64,000 nt of DNA from Chromobacterium paludis (GCF_008275125.1 NZ_CP043473.1:1426001-1490000); one strand, 5' to 3'; positions 8,887 to 20,873 are shown, numbered from the stretch's first letter. Program-made: numbers and translations. The notes: a model not told the origin generated them from the letters alone.

Positions 8887-11800
8887 TTACTTTCCGCCCC
8901 CCGTCACCTTGAACGGCTCATTGGGCGACATGCCGAACACGTCCGGCGCGTACATCGCCTCCACTCGCGTCGGCGGCAGCTTGAAGGTTCCCGGATTGTT
9001 CAGCCGCATCGTGTATTCCACTTTCAGCTCGCCGCGCGGCACGTAGCTGTAGTAGGCGCGGTAGCCGGCGAAGCGGCGTTCGATGTAGTCGGCGTAGTCG
9101 CCGCCGTTGCCGGACTTGGCGTCGATGGCCGAGTCGCGGCCCAGGCCGCCGCCCTGGATCGCCGCGCCGGCCGGAATCGGGTCGTCCACCACCACCCAGC
9201 TCATGTCGCTCTGCGCCTGTATGGCCAGCGTCACCTTGACCACATCGCCGGGCTGGTATTGGCCCGCCGCCTTCTGGCTGACCGGCGTCAGCGTCTTCTT
9301 GATGCTGTAGCCGGCGTAACGCGCGGTTTTCAGCGGGATGGCGGCTTCGGCCTGGATGGTGGCCCACGGTGCGCCTGCGCCGGCGTGCTTGAGCTGCAGG
9401 CTGCCGGCGGCTGCCGGCCAGGGCAGCAGGCCCAGTTGCTTGACGCCTTCCTGCGGCCAGGCAAGGCTCAGGCTGGTTTTGCCGAGGGTGGCGCGAGTCT
9501 GGCCCGACACCGGCGCGGTTTCGAACTGGCGCGAGAACTGCGCGGCGGCCAGCGATCCCCACAGATTGGCGGTGGTGGTGCTCCAGTGGCCTTTTTGCTG
9601 GCGGGCGAGCAGGCCGGTCAGCAGGCGCGGCATGTCGGCCTGCCAGTCCGGCAGCTTGCGCGCGGCCAGCAGCAGCTTGGCGGCGTTGACGTCGCCGTTG
9701 CCCATCAGCCACCAGGCGTTGTCGCCGGCCTCGGTGCTGAAGCCCATCTTGGTGCCTTGGTAGCTCAGGCGGGCGCGCAGCAGGTTGGAGGCTTCCGCGC
9801 TGCGGCCGGCGCGTTGGGGGATGTCCGCCGCGCGGTTCAGCAGCGACAGCCAGTCCACCAGCATGGCGGTGCCCATCTTCTGCGGGTTCAGGTCCAGCAC
9901 GTCCAGCATGGCTGGGCGGAAGCGGCCGTAGCGCGACAGCGCGTCCATCGCGGCCAGGCGGCGCGCGTCGGCGTCCTGGCGGCGGGTGGGCAGGTCGCGC
10001 TTGAGCTTGCCTTCGACGAAGGCGGACAGGCCGTCCAGCATTTTGCCGCGCGGACCTTCCGGGATGGCCATGCCGGATTCGTCGGCCACGGACAGCAGAT
10101 AGCTGGTCAGCACGTCGCTGCCGCGGTCCGGCGCGCCTTCGCCCAGCGGGAAATAGGCGGCCAGGCCGTTGCCGTCCAGATACAGCGGCAGCTCGCTCAT
10201 CAGTTGCTCCCAGCGCTTGGCGTCGGCCAGGCCGATGGCGATGGAGCTGCGCTGCTCCAGGCAGGCGTAGGGGTAGTCCTCGAACCAGCGGCGCACGCCG
10301 GGCAGGCTGTCGCCCAGTTTGGCCTGCAGGCTGACGCGGATGCCGCCGCGGCCCGGCAGCGCGCCCGGCGGCGGCGCCACGGGGATGGCCAGTTCGGGCG
10401 ACACGCGTTGCAGCGTGGCCTGTTCCACCGTCACCGGCACGGCGGGGGCTATCTGCTGCTTGACCGCCAGCTTGTCCGCGGCCTTGCCGTCCACCTGCTG
10501 GGCGGCGAAGGTCCATTGCGCCTCCTTCAAGCCTTCCGGCACCGTCACGTTCCAGCTGACCAGCCGCGCCTCGCCCGCCGGCAGGCTGATTTCCCGGGCC
10601 GGCAGCGCCGGGAAGCCGGACGCGGCGGCGGACACCTTGACCTTCAGCGGCTTGTCGCCGCCGTTGCGCACGGTGACGCCGGCCTGGAACTGGTCGCCTT
10701 CGCGCGCCAGCGGCGGGATGCCGGAGCTCAGCTGCAGGTCTTGGGTGACGTTGATGTCGGCCTCGCCGGTGCCGAACATGTCATTGCCGATATCGGCCAC
10801 CGCCACCAGGCGGAAGCGGGTGAGGGCGTCGTTGATCGTCACTTTGACGCGGGCGCTGCCGTTGGCGTCCAATTTCACGCTGGGTTGCCAGGTGAGCAGG
10901 GTGTCCAGCAGCTCGCGCGTCGGCGCTTTGCCGCCGCCGCCGCCCGGCGGCAGCGATTTGCGGCCGTAGTGGCGCTTGCCCACCACCTGCATCTGCGCGG
11001 TGGCGGTTTCCACGCCGTAGCTGTGGCGCTGGTACATCGCCTGCATCAGCTCCCAGCTGTGATTGGGCTGCAGTTCCAGCAGCGCTTCGTCGACGGCGGC
11101 GAAGGCCACCTCGGTGCCGGCCGGCGCCGGCTTGCCATTGGGCAGCTTCACCTTGACGACGACTTCGGCGGTCTCGCGGATGCCGTAGCTCTTCTTGGCC
11201 GGCGTCACTTCCACGCTCAGCCGTTTGGCGGCGTCGCCCACCTGTATCTCGGTGATGCCGTATTTGAAGGCCGGGCGCGACAGGTCCACCATCGCGGTCG
11301 GCGGCGCATAATCGCCGCCTTCGTTCCAGTAGGCGTCCCACCATTCCGACGGGCTTTTCCAGCCCCAGGTGAAGAACGAGTACCACGGCACGTCGCGCAC
11401 GCGGCCGCGCACGGCCAGCACCGACACGTAGACGTTGGGCGTCCAGTCCGGGCCAACTTTCAGTTCTACCGTCGGGTCCTTGCCCTCCAGCTCCACCACG
11501 CGGGTTTCCAGGATGCCTTCGCGCTCGATGGCCAGCCAGGCGGTGGCTTTGCGGAAGGGCATGCGCACCTGGAAGCGGGCGGTTTCGCCGGGCAGATAGC
11601 TGGTTTTCTCGGGCAGGATGTCGATGCGGTCGTTGTTGTCGACGTCGAACCACAGCTCGTCATGCTTGCTGACCCACACCGATTGCGCGGCCTGGGCGAC
11701 GTTGCCCTGGCCATCCTTGGCTTCGGCGATCAGCTCCATGTCGCCGGCGTCCTTGAGGTTGATGTCGCAGAACACCAGGCCGCGGGCGTCGGACGTACCG

Positions 11801-14589
11801 CTGCACACCTTGCCCTTGTCGTCGGTTTCCTCGTTGTGGTCCCAGGCGTAGAAGCCGCCGACCAGCCGCTTGCGGCTGGACAGGTAGCGGTGCTCGCGCA
11901 GCGTCACCTTGACGTCCTGGTTGGCGACGGGTTTGCCCGCGGTGTCCAGCACCACGGCTTTCAGTTTCAGCGCGCGGCCGGCGGTGATCCAGCTGTCGAC
12001 GCTGACGCCCACCTGCAGCGCGGCCGGCCACAGCGGGATGCGGCGGGTGAGGGTCTGGGTTTCGCCGTTGGGATCGCGGTAGGCGGCCTCGGTCACCAGA
12101 TCGTAGCGGCGGTCCAGCTTGGGCAGCTTGTCGATAGCCACCTTGCCGTTGCCGTTGGCGTCCAGCTTCAGCGCGGCCTTGTCCAGCACCACCTTGCCAT
12201 CGAGCGAGCCATCGCTGTTTTCGCGGCTGCGCTGCGGCGGCGAGAAGCTGAAGCCGTCGTAGGCCTTGAAGTGGGTATAGCTGTCGGCCAGCATCGCGCT
12301 GACCTCCACCGGCCAGTCCTTGGCCGGGCCGCCGTTGCCCCAGGACATCGACACGTTCAGCGGCACTTGTTTGGCGCCGATATTGGCGCCCTTGGCGGTG
12401 AAAATGCGGCCGGTCATCACCGGCAGGCGGAATTCCTCGACGCGGAAGCCGCCGCTGCGCAGCGAGTAGCCGTCCAACTCCGGACTGGCCGGTTTGGCCT
12501 TGTCGTCCGGGCCGCGCGTGCCCTTGCGTTCCAGATACAGCGTGTACTCGCCCAGCTTGGCCTCCTTCGGCAGCGCGTAGCTGCTTTCGGCGTAGCGGCC
12601 GTTGCGCCAGGTTAGCGGCAGCGTGATCTCGTCGCCGCTGCCGTCATGGACGATGCGCAGTTGTTGCGGCAGCTGGCCGGGTTTCAGCTGAACCAGGCCC
12701 TTGCCGGCCTGCACTCGCAGCAGATGCTTCATCGACACCGTTTCGCCGGCGCGGAACAGCGGGCGGTCCAGGATGGTATGGGCCAGGATGGACGGGCTGT
12801 CGTTCCACTGGGTGGGGAAGGGGAAGCGCCAGGACTCGATGCCGCGGTTCCAGCCGGAGCGGACGAAGGACACGTCTTCGTTGCCCTGCGCGTCCTTGGC
12901 GCGGGCGGTGACGAACAGGCCGAACAACTCCTCGTCGGACGAGCATTCGCCGCCGTTCAGCTGTTTGTTGATGTTGGCGATGCCGTTTTTGTCGGTCTTG
13001 CCGGACCATAGCGCTTCGCCCTTGCAGTCATAGACGCTGATTTTGGCGTCGGGCACCGGCTTGCCCTTGTCCAGCGTGGTGACCCACACCGACGCGTTTT
13101 CGCCGGAGCGCTTCAGGTGCACGGCCATATTGGTGACGAGGGCGGCGGTGCGCACGTACATCGGCTTGTCCGCGCCCAGCAGCGACTTGCCCAGCAGGCG
13201 GGACGATACCTCCACCACGTAGAGGCCGGGCTTGGGCAGCGGGATGCCCACCACCTCGAACGACCACTTGCCGTTCTTGTCCGGCTGGGTCGGCAGCTTC
13301 AGCGCCGCGGCGTCGCGGTTTTTATTCAGCAACGACACGCGCCGGCTCTCTATGGTTTTGTCCTTGCCGGCGGGCAGATGGCTTTCATGGTAGCGCTGCA
13401 CCTTGGCCAGCCACTCCATCATGTCGGCGTCTCGGGTCAGGCGCAGCGCCTGGCCGCCCAGCTGTACCGACTGGACTTTCAGGTTGGCTTCCACGCCGCG
13501 CAGCGTGATCGGCAAGGCGGCGTCGGCGCCGGACTCGATGATGCCGAACGGCGCGGCGGCGAATTTGGCCAGCGGCGGGTAGTCGCCCAGCTTGAACGCG
13601 AGCGGGAAGCGGCCGGCGTTGACCAGCGGCCGGCCCACTTCGTCGCGGAAGTCCTTGGGCAGCGTCAGCGTCAAGGTTTCCAGCGGCGGGAACGGCGGTG
13701 CGAAGCTGACGCTGTCCACCGGCTCGCCCTTGCTGCGCGCTTGCGGTTGGGGCGCGCGCTCGGCGCCGCCGCCGGATAGCCGCACCGCCATCGCCAGCTT
13801 TTCCGGCACCGGCGAACTGAAGTTAAGGACGATGGGCTTGAACGGAATGCAGGCGCCCTTGGCGCTCTCGCGCTGGCAACTCATATTGGCGCTGAAGGCG
13901 GGGCGCACCTGGAAATCCAGCTTGTCCGGCTTGCCGGCGCCGCGCAGGTGGACCAGCGACAGCTTGCTGTCCGGCGCCAGGCGCTGGTCGCAGCGCACGG
14001 TCAGCACGCGGGCAGCGTCTTTTTGCAGGTCCAGGTGCTTGAGCAGCGCCGCGCGGTCTGAGAGGTCCAGCGGCCTAACCGGTATGCGCTCGGCCAGGCT
14101 GGACGATTGGCAGTACAGCGAGGACGGCGACACATTGGCGGCGTTGAAGCGCAACGCGAAGGCTTGATCTTCCTCGATCCTGCCCTCGCTTGGCCAATGC
14201 CGGCCGACGATGGGCAGGCCGGTGAAGAAGCGGAAGGCTGGTCCGGCCACCGGATTGCCCTGCATGTCCTTCAGGCCGGGCTTCAGCGTGAAGCGGCAGT
14301 CGGTGTTGGCGGCCGGGCTTGCCGGCAAGTCCAGCGCCCAGGTCTTGTCGTCCACCCAATGGGCCTTGCCTTTCAGGCGGCAACTCCAGGAAAAAGGCGC
14401 CGGCGCGGCGCTGTTGCCCAGCGGGATCATGCTGGCGGAGAAGGTGGCGCGCACCTGGCTTATGTTATTCACTTCGCCCTGCGGGCTGAAGGTGACCACG
14501 CCGGCGGCGGCCGCTCCGGCCAGCGCAAGCAAGGAAAGGGGCGCGGCGCGGCGCAGCAAGGCGAGCAGGGAGCGAGGGCGTGAAATCAT
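8887..14589 (-). CDS. Bacterial alpha-2-macroglobulin (thioester type)
   Basis: A large envelope protein (1900 residues) resembling E. coli YfhM, thought to trap foreign proteases in the periplasm. A signal peptide covers residues 1 to about 29. MG/bait-type beta domains fill the N-terminal two thirds. The thioester motif CLEQ is intact at about residue 1440 and is followed by the helical thioester domain and a C-terminal beta domain. The signal ends ALAGAAAAG with no lipobox Cys, so unlike E. coli YfhM it is probably not a lipoprotein. The ATG at 14589 (MISRPRS) puts the signal peptide at the N terminus; an upstream frame to 14664 only adds non-signal sequence. Its usual partner pbpC repairs peptidoglycan. 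Confidence 0.93.
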   Translation of the reverse strand: MISRPRSLLALLRRAAPLSLLALAGAAAAGVVTFSPQGEVNNISQVRATFSASMIPLGNSAAPAPFSWSCRLKGKAHWVDDKTWALDLPASPAANTDCRFTLKPGLKDMQGNPVAGPAFRFFTGLPIVGRHWPSEGRIEEDQAFALRFNAANVSPSSLYCQSSSLAERIPVRPLDLSDRAALLKHLDLQKDAARVLTVRCDQRLAPDSKLSLVHLRGAGKPDKLDFQVRPAFSANMSCQRESAKGACIPFKPIVLNFSSPVPEKLAMAVRLSGGGAERAPQPQARSKGEPVDSVSFAPPFPPLETLTLTLPKDFRDEVGRPLVNAGRFPLAFKLGDYPPLAKFAAAPFGIIESGADAALPITLRGVEANLKVQSVQLGGQALRLTRDADMMEWLAKVQRYHESHLPAGKDKTIESRRVSLLNKNRDAAALKLPTQPDKNGKWSFEVVGIPLPKPGLYVVEVSSRLLGKSLLGADKPMYVRTAALVTNMAVHLKRSGENASVWVTTLDKGKPVPDAKISVYDCKGEALWSGKTDKNGIANINKQLNGGECSSDEELFGLFVTARAKDAQGNEDVSFVRSGWNRGIESWRFPFPTQWNDSPSILAHTILDRPLFRAGETVSMKHLLRVQAGKGLVQLKPGQLPQQLRIVHDGSGDEITLPLTWRNGRYAESSYALPKEAKLGEYTLYLERKGTRGPDDKAKPASPELDGYSLRSGGFRVEEFRLPVMTGRIFTAKGANIGAKQVPLNVSMSWGNGGPAKDWPVEVSAMLADSYTHFKAYDGFSFSPPQRSRENSDGSLDGKVVLDKAALKLDANGNGKVAIDKLPKLDRRYDLVTEAAYRDPNGETQTLTRRIPLWPAALQVGVSVDSWITAGRALKLKAVVLDTAGKPVANQDVKVTLREHRYLSSRKRLVGGFYAWDHNEETDDKGKVCSGTSDARGLVFCDINLKDAGDMELIAEAKDGQGNVAQAAQSVWVSKHDELWFDVDNNDRIDILPEKTSYLPGETARFQVRMPFRKATAWLAIEREGILETRVVELEGKDPTVELKVGPDWTPNVYVSVLAVRGRVRDVPWYSFFTWGWKSPSEWWDAYWNEGGDYAPPTAMVDLSRPAFKYGITEIQVGDAAKRLSVEVTPAKKSYGIRETAEVVVKVKLPNGKPAPAGTEVAFAAVDEALLELQPNHSWELMQAMYQRHSYGVETATAQMQVVGKRHYGRKSLPPGGGGGKAPTRELLDTLLTWQPSVKLDANGSARVKVTINDALTRFRLVAVADIGNDMFGTGEADINVTQDLQLSSGIPPLAREGDQFQAGVTVRNGGDKPLKVKVSAAASGFPALPAREISLPAGEARLVSWNVTVPEGLKEAQWTFAAQQVDGKAADKLAVKQQIAPAVPVTVEQATLQRVSPELAIPVAPPPGALPGRGGIRVSLQAKLGDSLPGVRRWFEDYPYACLEQRSSIAIGLADAKRWEQLMSELPLYLDGNGLAAYFPLGEGAPDRGSDVLTSYLLSVADESGMAIPEGPRGKMLDGLSAFVEGKLKRDLPTRRQDADARRLAAMDALSRYGRFRPAMLDVLDLNPQKMGTAMLVDWLSLLNRAADIPQRAGRSAEASNLLRARLSYQGTKMGFSTEAGDNAWWLMGNGDVNAAKLLLAARKLPDWQADMPRLLTGLLARQQKGHWSTTTANLWGSLAAAQFSRQFETAPVSGQTRATLGKTSLSLAWPQEGVKQLGLLPWPAAAGSLQLKHAGAGAPWATIQAEAAIPLKTARYAGYSIKKTLTPVSQKAAGQYQPGDVVKVTLAIQAQSDMSWVVVDDPIPAGAAIQGGGLGRDSAIDAKSGNGGDYADYIERRFAGYRAYYSYVPRGELKVEYTMRLNNPGTFKLPPTRVEAMYAPDVFGMSPNEPFKVTGGGK

Positions 14590-14837
14590 GGGTCGGCGCG
14601 GTCCGGGGATTGATCGGCAAATACCTTGGGAATACTTTGCCGGAGAAGCAATGGCAATTTGCATGACTTAACATCTTAGCAGACGAGCGGCAACGCCGGG
14701 TTTCGAGGCGGGAATTCTCTTGCAATATCAATCCGCAATCGTTCCTCGCTCCCGGGCCAGCGCAGGGAGCGGGCGGCGCGGCACGCCCGGAAGCCGCGCC
14801 GCTCAAGGCGGCAAGGGGCAGACAAGCTTGCGAGCCG

Positions 14838-14846
14838 TGATATACT
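14838..14846 (+). promoter_or_regulatory. Extended -10 promoter upstream of tig
   Basis: TGATATACT forms an extended -10 element (TG-N-TATACT), about 120 bases upstream of the tig start. No good -35 is visible, which fits extended -10 promoters. Confidence 0.55.
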
Positions 14847-14862
14847 GTTCGTTTCGTTGGGT

Positions 14863-14912
14863 GCGTGGTGTAACTCCACGCAGCGTCCGATGATCGCCGG
14901 CAGAGGCCGGCG
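14863..14912 (+). promoter_or_regulatory. Two stem-loops in the tig 5' leader
   Basis: Two perfect 6-bp stems in the untranslated leader: GCGTGG/CCACGC (14863-14881, 7-base loop) and CGCCGG/CCGGCG (14895-14912, 6-base loop). Neither is followed by a T run, so they are not terminators. They may set mRNA stability or translation. Confidence 0.5.
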
Positions 14913-14967
14913 GCGGGCGTCGTACCGTCCCAGATGACTACAACCTGTCACACTCTAAGGAATCAAC

Positions 14968-16275
14968 ATGCAAGTACAGCTGGAAACTCTGAGCAATCTT
15001 GAGCGCCGTATCAACATCGCCCTGCCGATGGCCGCCATCGAAGCGCAAGTGGCCGAGCGCCTGAAGCGCGTAGCGCGCGGCGCCAAGATCCAAGGTTTCC
15101 GCCCGGGCAAGGCTCCGCTGAAGATCGTGGAAATGAACTACGGCGCCCAGGTGCGTGAAGAAGTGATGGGTGAACAGGTTCAGCAAGGCTTCTACCAAGC
15201 CGTGACCGAACAAAGCCTGCGCGTGGCCGGTTACCCGCGCTTCGAGCCGGTGGCCGCTGGTGACGACAAGGAAAACTTCAAGTTTGCCGCCACTTTTGAA
15301 ATCTACCCGGAAGTGAAAGTGGGCGAGCTGGCCGGCAAGGAAATCGAAAAGCCGACCGTGAACGTGGGCGATGCCGAAATCGAAAAAACCATCGACATCC
15401 TGCGCAAGCAGCGCACCCGTTTCAACCGCGTTGAGCGCGAAGCCGCCGAAGGCGACCGCGTGATCATCGACTTCAAGGGCGTGATCGACGGCGTGGCCTT
15501 CGAAGGCGGCTCCGCCGAGAACTTCCCGTTCGTGCTGGGCCAAGGCCAGATGCTGCCGGAATTCGAAGCCGGCGTGATCGGCGCCAAGGAAGGCGACATC
15601 AAGAGCGTGGAAGTGAACTTCCCGGCCGACTACCATGGCAAGGACGTGGCCGGCAAAACCGCCGTGTTCGAAATCCTGGTGAAGAACGTGGCTGAGGCCG
15701 TGCTGCCGGAAGTGGACGCCGACTTCGCCAAGGCCCTGGGCATCGCCGAAGGCGACGTGGAAAAGATGCGCGGCGAAATCCGCAAGAACGTCGAGCGCGA
15801 AGTGAAGCGCCGCCTGCAGGCCCGCACCAAGGAAAACGTGATGCAGGCCCTGATCGACGCCACCGAGATCGAGCTGCCGAAGGCGCTGGTGAATCTGGAA
15901 ATCGGCCGTCTGGTCGAGCAGGCCCGCCGCGAAATGCAACAGCGCGGCATGAACGTCAAAGACATGCCGTTCCCGCCGGAACTGTTCGCCGCGCAAGCCG
16001 AACGCCGCGTCAAGCTGGGCCTGATCCTGTCTGAAGTGGTGGAAGCCAACAAGCTGGAAGCCAAGCCGGAGCAGGTTCGCGCCATGATCACCGAGTTCGC
16101 CGACAGCTACGAGCAGCCGGAAGACGTGCTGGCCTGGTACTACGAGAGCGCCGACCGCCTGGAAGGCCCGACCTCCATGGTCCTGGAAGACAATGTGGTT
16201 GAATTTGTGCTGTCTCAGGCCAATGTTGTAGCGAAGGAGCTGTCCTTCGACGAACTGATGGGCAGCCAAGCCTGA
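14968..16275 (+). CDS. tig: Trigger factor, ribosome-associated chaperone and prolyl isomerase
   Basis: Cytosolic chaperone of 435 residues that binds ribosomal protein L23 and shields nascent chains. It has the N-terminal ribosome-binding domain with the signature GFRPGKAP (about residues 44-51), an FKBP-type domain (about 155-245, starting with [10 protein letters not shown]) and a helical C-terminal domain. Length matches the family (E. coli 432). ATG 14968 is preceded by AAGGA. It heads the conserved tig-clpP-clpX-lon-hupB-ppiD order; clpP follows closely. Confidence 0.98.
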   Translation: MQVQLETLSNLERRINIALPMAAIEAQVAERLKRVARGAKIQGFRPGKAPLKIVEMNYGAQVREEVMGEQVQQGFYQAVTEQSLRVAGYPRFEPVAAGDDKENFKFAATFEIYPEVKVGELAGKEIEKPTVNVGDAEIEKTIDILRKQRTRFNRVEREAAEGDRVIIDFKGVIDGVAFEGGSAENFPFVLGQGQMLPEFEAGVIGAKEGDIKSVEVNFPADYHGKDVAGKTAVFEILVKNVAEAVLPEVDADFAKALGIAEGDVEKMRGEIRKNVEREVKRRLQARTKENVMQALIDATEIELPKALVNLEIGRLVEQARREMQQRGMNVKDMPFPPELFAAQAERRVKLGLILSEVVEANKLEAKPEQVRAMITEFADSYEQPEDVLAWYYESADRLEGPTSMVLEDNVVEFVLSQANVVAKELSFDELMGSQA

Positions 16276-16295
16276 TAACCAAATTGGAGTGGCCG

Positions 16296-16928
16296 ATGAA
16301 ATCTATGATGGAACCGCAAGGTCTGGGCTTGGTGCCCATGGTGGTGGAGCAGAGTGGTCGAGGCGAGCGCGCCTATGACATCTACTCGCGCCTCTTGAAG
16401 GAGCGCATTGTCTTCCTGGTCGGCCCCGTCACCGACGAGTCGGCCAACCTGGTTGTGGCGCAGATGCTGTTTCTGGAGTCGGAAAATCCGGACAAGGACA
16501 TCCATTTCTACATCAACTCGCCGGGCGGCTCCATCACCGCCGGCATGTCGATTTACGATACGATGAACTTCATCAAGCCGGATGTTTCCACGCTATGCAT
16601 CGGGCAGGCGGCCAGCATGGGCGCTTTCCTGCTGGCGGCAGGCACCCATGGCAAGCGTTTCGCGCTGGAAAACAGCCGGGTGATGATTCACCAGCCGCTG
16701 CTGTACGGCGGCGGCCTGTCCGGCCAGGTGACCGACATCGAGATCCACGCCCGCGAGCTGGTCAAGGTGAAGGCCAAGATGAACGAGCTGTTGGCCAAGC
16801 ATTCCGGCCAGACGCTGGAACGGGTGCAGTCCGACACCGAGCGCGACAACTTCATGTCCGCCGAAGAGGCCCGCGCCTACGGCATGATCGATAAAGTGCT
16901 GTCTTCCCGCCGGGATGTGACGGCCTAA
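16296..16928 (+). CDS. clpP: ATP-dependent Clp protease proteolytic subunit
   Basis: Serine peptidase that forms the tetradecameric ClpP chamber and works with ClpX. 210 residues with the complete triad Ser107 (QAASMGA), His132 (MIHQP) and Asp180 (SDTERD). The ATG at 16296 is chosen because GGAG lies 6 bases upstream; an upstream in-frame TTG at 16284 would sit on that ribosome site. Lies 20 bases after tig and 16 bases before clpX, so tig-clpP-clpX probably forms one transcript. Confidence 0.97.
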   Translation: MKSMMEPQGLGLVPMVVEQSGRGERAYDIYSRLLKERIVFLVGPVTDESANLVVAQMLFLESENPDKDIHFYINSPGGSITAGMSIYDTMNFIKPDVSTLCIGQAASMGAFLLAAGTHGKRFALENSRVMIHQPLLYGGGLSGQVTDIEIHARELVKVKAKMNELLAKHSGQTLERVQSDTERDNFMSAEEARAYGMIDKVLSSRRDVTA

Positions 16929-16944
16929 GTAGTGGAATTGGCTA

Positions 16945-18225
<1,281 letters not shown>

Positions 18226-18246
18226 AGGCCTGGTCTGAATGACTGA

Positions 18247-18271
18247 ACCGCCCGGCTGGGCGGTTTTTTAT
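18247..18271 (+). terminator. Rho-independent terminator after clpX
   Basis: ACCGCCC-GGCT-GGGCGGT followed by TTTTTT, 21 bases after the clpX stop. It separates the tig-clpPX unit from lon. Confidence 0.9.
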
Positions 18272-18305
18272 TTGTCAGTGGCGCAATCTGTTTTAGTATG
18301 GGGTG

Positions 18306-18332
18306 TTGATATTCTGGCCTTTCGCCCCATTT
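18306..18332 (+). promoter_or_regulatory. Sigma-32-like heat-shock promoter of lon
   Basis: TTGATA at 18306-18311 and CCCCATTT at 18325-18332, separated by 13 bases, match the RpoH promoter pattern (TTGAA-type -35, CCCCAT-T -10). The position is 37 bases upstream of the lon ATG. In E. coli lon is under RpoH control. Confidence 0.7.
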
Positions 18333-18368
18333 TCCAAGCATTGTTTTCCCAAGCTAAGGTTAGGTGAT

Positions 18369-20783
18369 ATGCCGCAACCCGCAGAAATTCTAGAAGAGAC
18401 CACGCTGCCCTTGTTGCCCTTGCGCGACGTGGTGGTCTTTCCCCATATGGTCATTCCGCTGTTCGTCGGACGGGCCAAGTCGATCCGTGCGCTGGAACTG
18501 GCCATGGACGAAGGCAAGCAGATCCTGCTGGTGGCCCAGCGCTCCGCCTCCAAGGACGAACCGTCCGCCGAGGATCTTTACGGCGTTGGCACCATCGCGG
18601 CGGTGCTGCAGATGCTCAAGCTGCCGGACGGCACGGTCAAGGTGCTGGTCGAGGGCCGTCAGCGCGCCACCATCAAGCAGGTCAGCGAAGAGGAAGGCTG
18701 CTTCGTCGCGGAATTCTCCCCGCTGTCCAGCGAACTGGAAGAATCCAATGAGACCGAGGCGATGCGCCGCGCCTTGCTGGCCCAGTTCGAGCAGTACGTC
18801 AAGCTGAACAAGAAAATCCCGCCCGAGGTCTTGAATTCGCTGGCCGGCATCGACCGCGCCGGCCGCATGGCCGACAGCATCATCGCCCACCTGCCTTTGA
18901 AGCTGGAACAAAAGCAGGAAGTGCTGGAGATGTTCGATGTGCAGACGCGCCTCGAGCACTTGATGTCGCAGCTGGAAGGCGAAATCGACATCCTGCAGGT
19001 GGAAAAGCGCATCCGCGGCCGCGTCAAGCGCCAGATGGAAAAGAGCCAGCGCGAGTACTACCTGAACGAGCAGGTCAAGGCCATTCAGAAAGAGCTGGGC
19101 GAGATGGACGAGGCCAGCGACCTGGACGAGCTGGAGCGCCGCATCAAGGTAGCCGGCATGAGCAAGGAGGCGCGAGAGAAGGCGCAGTCCGAACTCAAGA
19201 AACTGAAGATGATGTCGCCGATGTCGGCCGAGGCCACCGTGGTGCGCAACTACATCGACACGCTGCTGGACCTGCCCTGGAAGAAGAAAACCAAGATCAG
19301 CAAGGACGTGGCCCAGGCCGAGGAAGTGCTGGACGAGGATCACTTCGGCCTGGAGAAGGTCAAGGAACGCATACTGGAATACCTGGCGGTGCAGCAGCGC
19401 GTGGATCGCCTGAAGGCGCCCATCCTGTGCCTGGTGGGCCCCCCGGGCGTCGGCAAGACCTCGCTGGGCCAGTCCATCGCCCGCGCCACCAATCGCAAGT
19501 TCGTGCGCATGGCCCTGGGCGGCGTGCGCGACGAATCCGAAATCCGCGGCCATCGCCGCACCTATATCGGCTCCATGCCGGGCAAGGTGCTGCAAAACAT
19601 GACCAAGGTGGGTGTCAAGAACCCCTTGTTCCTGCTGGATGAGGTGGACAAGCTGGGCGCGGATTTCCGCGGCGATCCGTCTTCCGCGCTGCTGGAAGTG
19701 CTGGATCCGGAGCAGAATCATGCTTTCATCGACCATTACGCGGAAGTCGAATACGATTTGTCTGACGTGATGTTCGTGGCTACCGCCAACTCGCTGAACA
19801 TTCCGCCGGCGCTGCTGGATCGGATGGAGATCATTCGCCTGTCCGGCTACACCGAGGACGAGAAGGTCAACATCGCCCTGAAATACCTGCTGCCCAAGCA
19901 GATGCAGGCCAATGGCGTGCAGGAGGGCGAGCTGGCGGTGCAGGAGTCTGCCCTGCGCGACATCGTGCGCTATTACACCCGCGAGGCCGGCGTGCGCAGC
20001 CTGGACCGCGAAATCGCCAAGATCTGCCGCAAGGTGGTGACCGGCGCCTTGCTGAAGCCGGGCAAGGCGGGCAAGGTTACGGTTTCGGCCAAGAATCTGG
20101 ACAAGTACCTGGGCGTGCGGCGCTTCGATTACGGCCTGGCAGAAGAAGAGAACCGCATCGGCCAAGTGACGGGCCTGGCCTGGACCGAGGTGGGCGGCGA
20201 GTTGCTGACCATAGAGGCGGTGTCGCTGCCGGGCAAGGGCAATATCGTGCGCACCGGGCAGCTGGGCGAGGTGATGCAGGAGTCGATCACGGCGGCGATG
20301 AGCGTGGTGCGCAGCCGGGCGCGCAGCCTTGGCGTCAAGCCGGACTTCTACGAGAAGAGCGACATGCACATCCACGTGCCGGAAGGCGCTACGCCCAAGG
20401 ATGGCCCCAGCGCGGGCATCGCCATGACCACGGCCATCGTGTCCGTGCTGACCGGCATTCCGGTTCGCGCCGACGTGGCGATGACCGGCGAGATCACGCT
20501 GCGCGGCGAGGTCTTGCCCATCGGCGGCCTGAAGGAAAAGCTGCTGGCGGCGCATCGGGGCGGCATCCGCCACGTATTGATCCCCAAGGGCAATGAGAAA
20601 GACCTGGTGGAAATTCCGGCTAACATCAAGCAAAAGCTGGAAATCCATCCTGTCAAGTGGATAGACGAGGTGCTGGCGCTGGCGTTGGAGCGCCAACCCG
20701 AGGCTTTGTCGCAAGAAGAGCCCGCAGGCGACATTCCGCCAGCGCCGGAGGCGGGCAGCGCGATGCCGGTGCTGAAGCATTAA
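18369..20783 (+). CDS. lon: ATP-dependent protease Lon
   Basis: Cytosolic AAA+ serine protease of 804 residues that degrades misfolded and regulatory proteins. N-terminal substrate-binding LonN domain (about 12-210), a long coiled coil, AAA+ domain with Walker [10 protein letters not shown] and Walker B FLLDEVDK, then the peptidase domain with the Ser-Lys dyad (PKDGPSAGI and [10 protein letters not shown]). The C-terminal tail is about 20 residues longer than in E. coli (784) and Pro/Glu rich. The start at 18369 (MPQPAEIL) follows AGGT; a further upstream frame would overlap the heat-shock promoter. Confidence 0.98.
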   Translation: MPQPAEILEETTLPLLPLRDVVVFPHMVIPLFVGRAKSIRALELAMDEGKQILLVAQRSASKDEPSAEDLYGVGTIAAVLQMLKLPDGTVKVLVEGRQRATIKQVSEEEGCFVAEFSPLSSELEESNETEAMRRALLAQFEQYVKLNKKIPPEVLNSLAGIDRAGRMADSIIAHLPLKLEQKQEVLEMFDVQTRLEHLMSQLEGEIDILQVEKRIRGRVKRQMEKSQREYYLNEQVKAIQKELGEMDEASDLDELERRIKVAGMSKEAREKAQSELKKLKMMSPMSAEATVVRNYIDTLLDLPWKKKTKISKDVAQAEEVLDEDHFGLEKVKERILEYLAVQQRVDRLKAPILCLVGPPGVGKTSLGQSIARATNRKFVRMALGGVRDESEIRGHRRTYIGSMPGKVLQNMTKVGVKNPLFLLDEVDKLGADFRGDPSSALLEVLDPEQNHAFIDHYAEVEYDLSDVMFVATANSLNIPPALLDRMEIIRLSGYTEDEKVNIALKYLLPKQMQANGVQEGELAVQESALRDIVRYYTREAGVRSLDREIAKICRKVVTGALLKPGKAGKVTVSAKNLDKYLGVRRFDYGLAEEENRIGQVTGLAWTEVGGELLTIEAVSLPGKGNIVRTGQLGEVMQESITAAMSVVRSRARSLGVKPDFYEKSDMHIHVPEGATPKDGPSAGIAMTTAIVSVLTGIPVRADVAMTGEITLRGEVLPIGGLKEKLLAAHRGGIRHVLIPKGNEKDLVEIPANIKQKLEIHPVKWIDEVLALALERQPEALSQEEPAGDIPPAPEAGSAMPVLKH

Positions 20784-20873
20784 GAATCATGGCCTTATCA
20801 ATGCTGTGAATATTCCCTGTGTTTTCGGCTTTCCAGCGGGCTTGCGAAATAGCAAAACCCCCGTGGAAGCCGC

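Noticed and set aside
8881..12615. Very long open frame (over 1200 codons) on the plus strand
   Set aside because: It lies entirely antisense to the alpha-2-macroglobulin gene, has Gln/Arg/His-rich composition without domains, and arises from high GC at third codon positions.
18390..20780. 796-codon open frame antisense to lon
   Set aside because: Same shadow effect; no ribosome site or recognisable motif.
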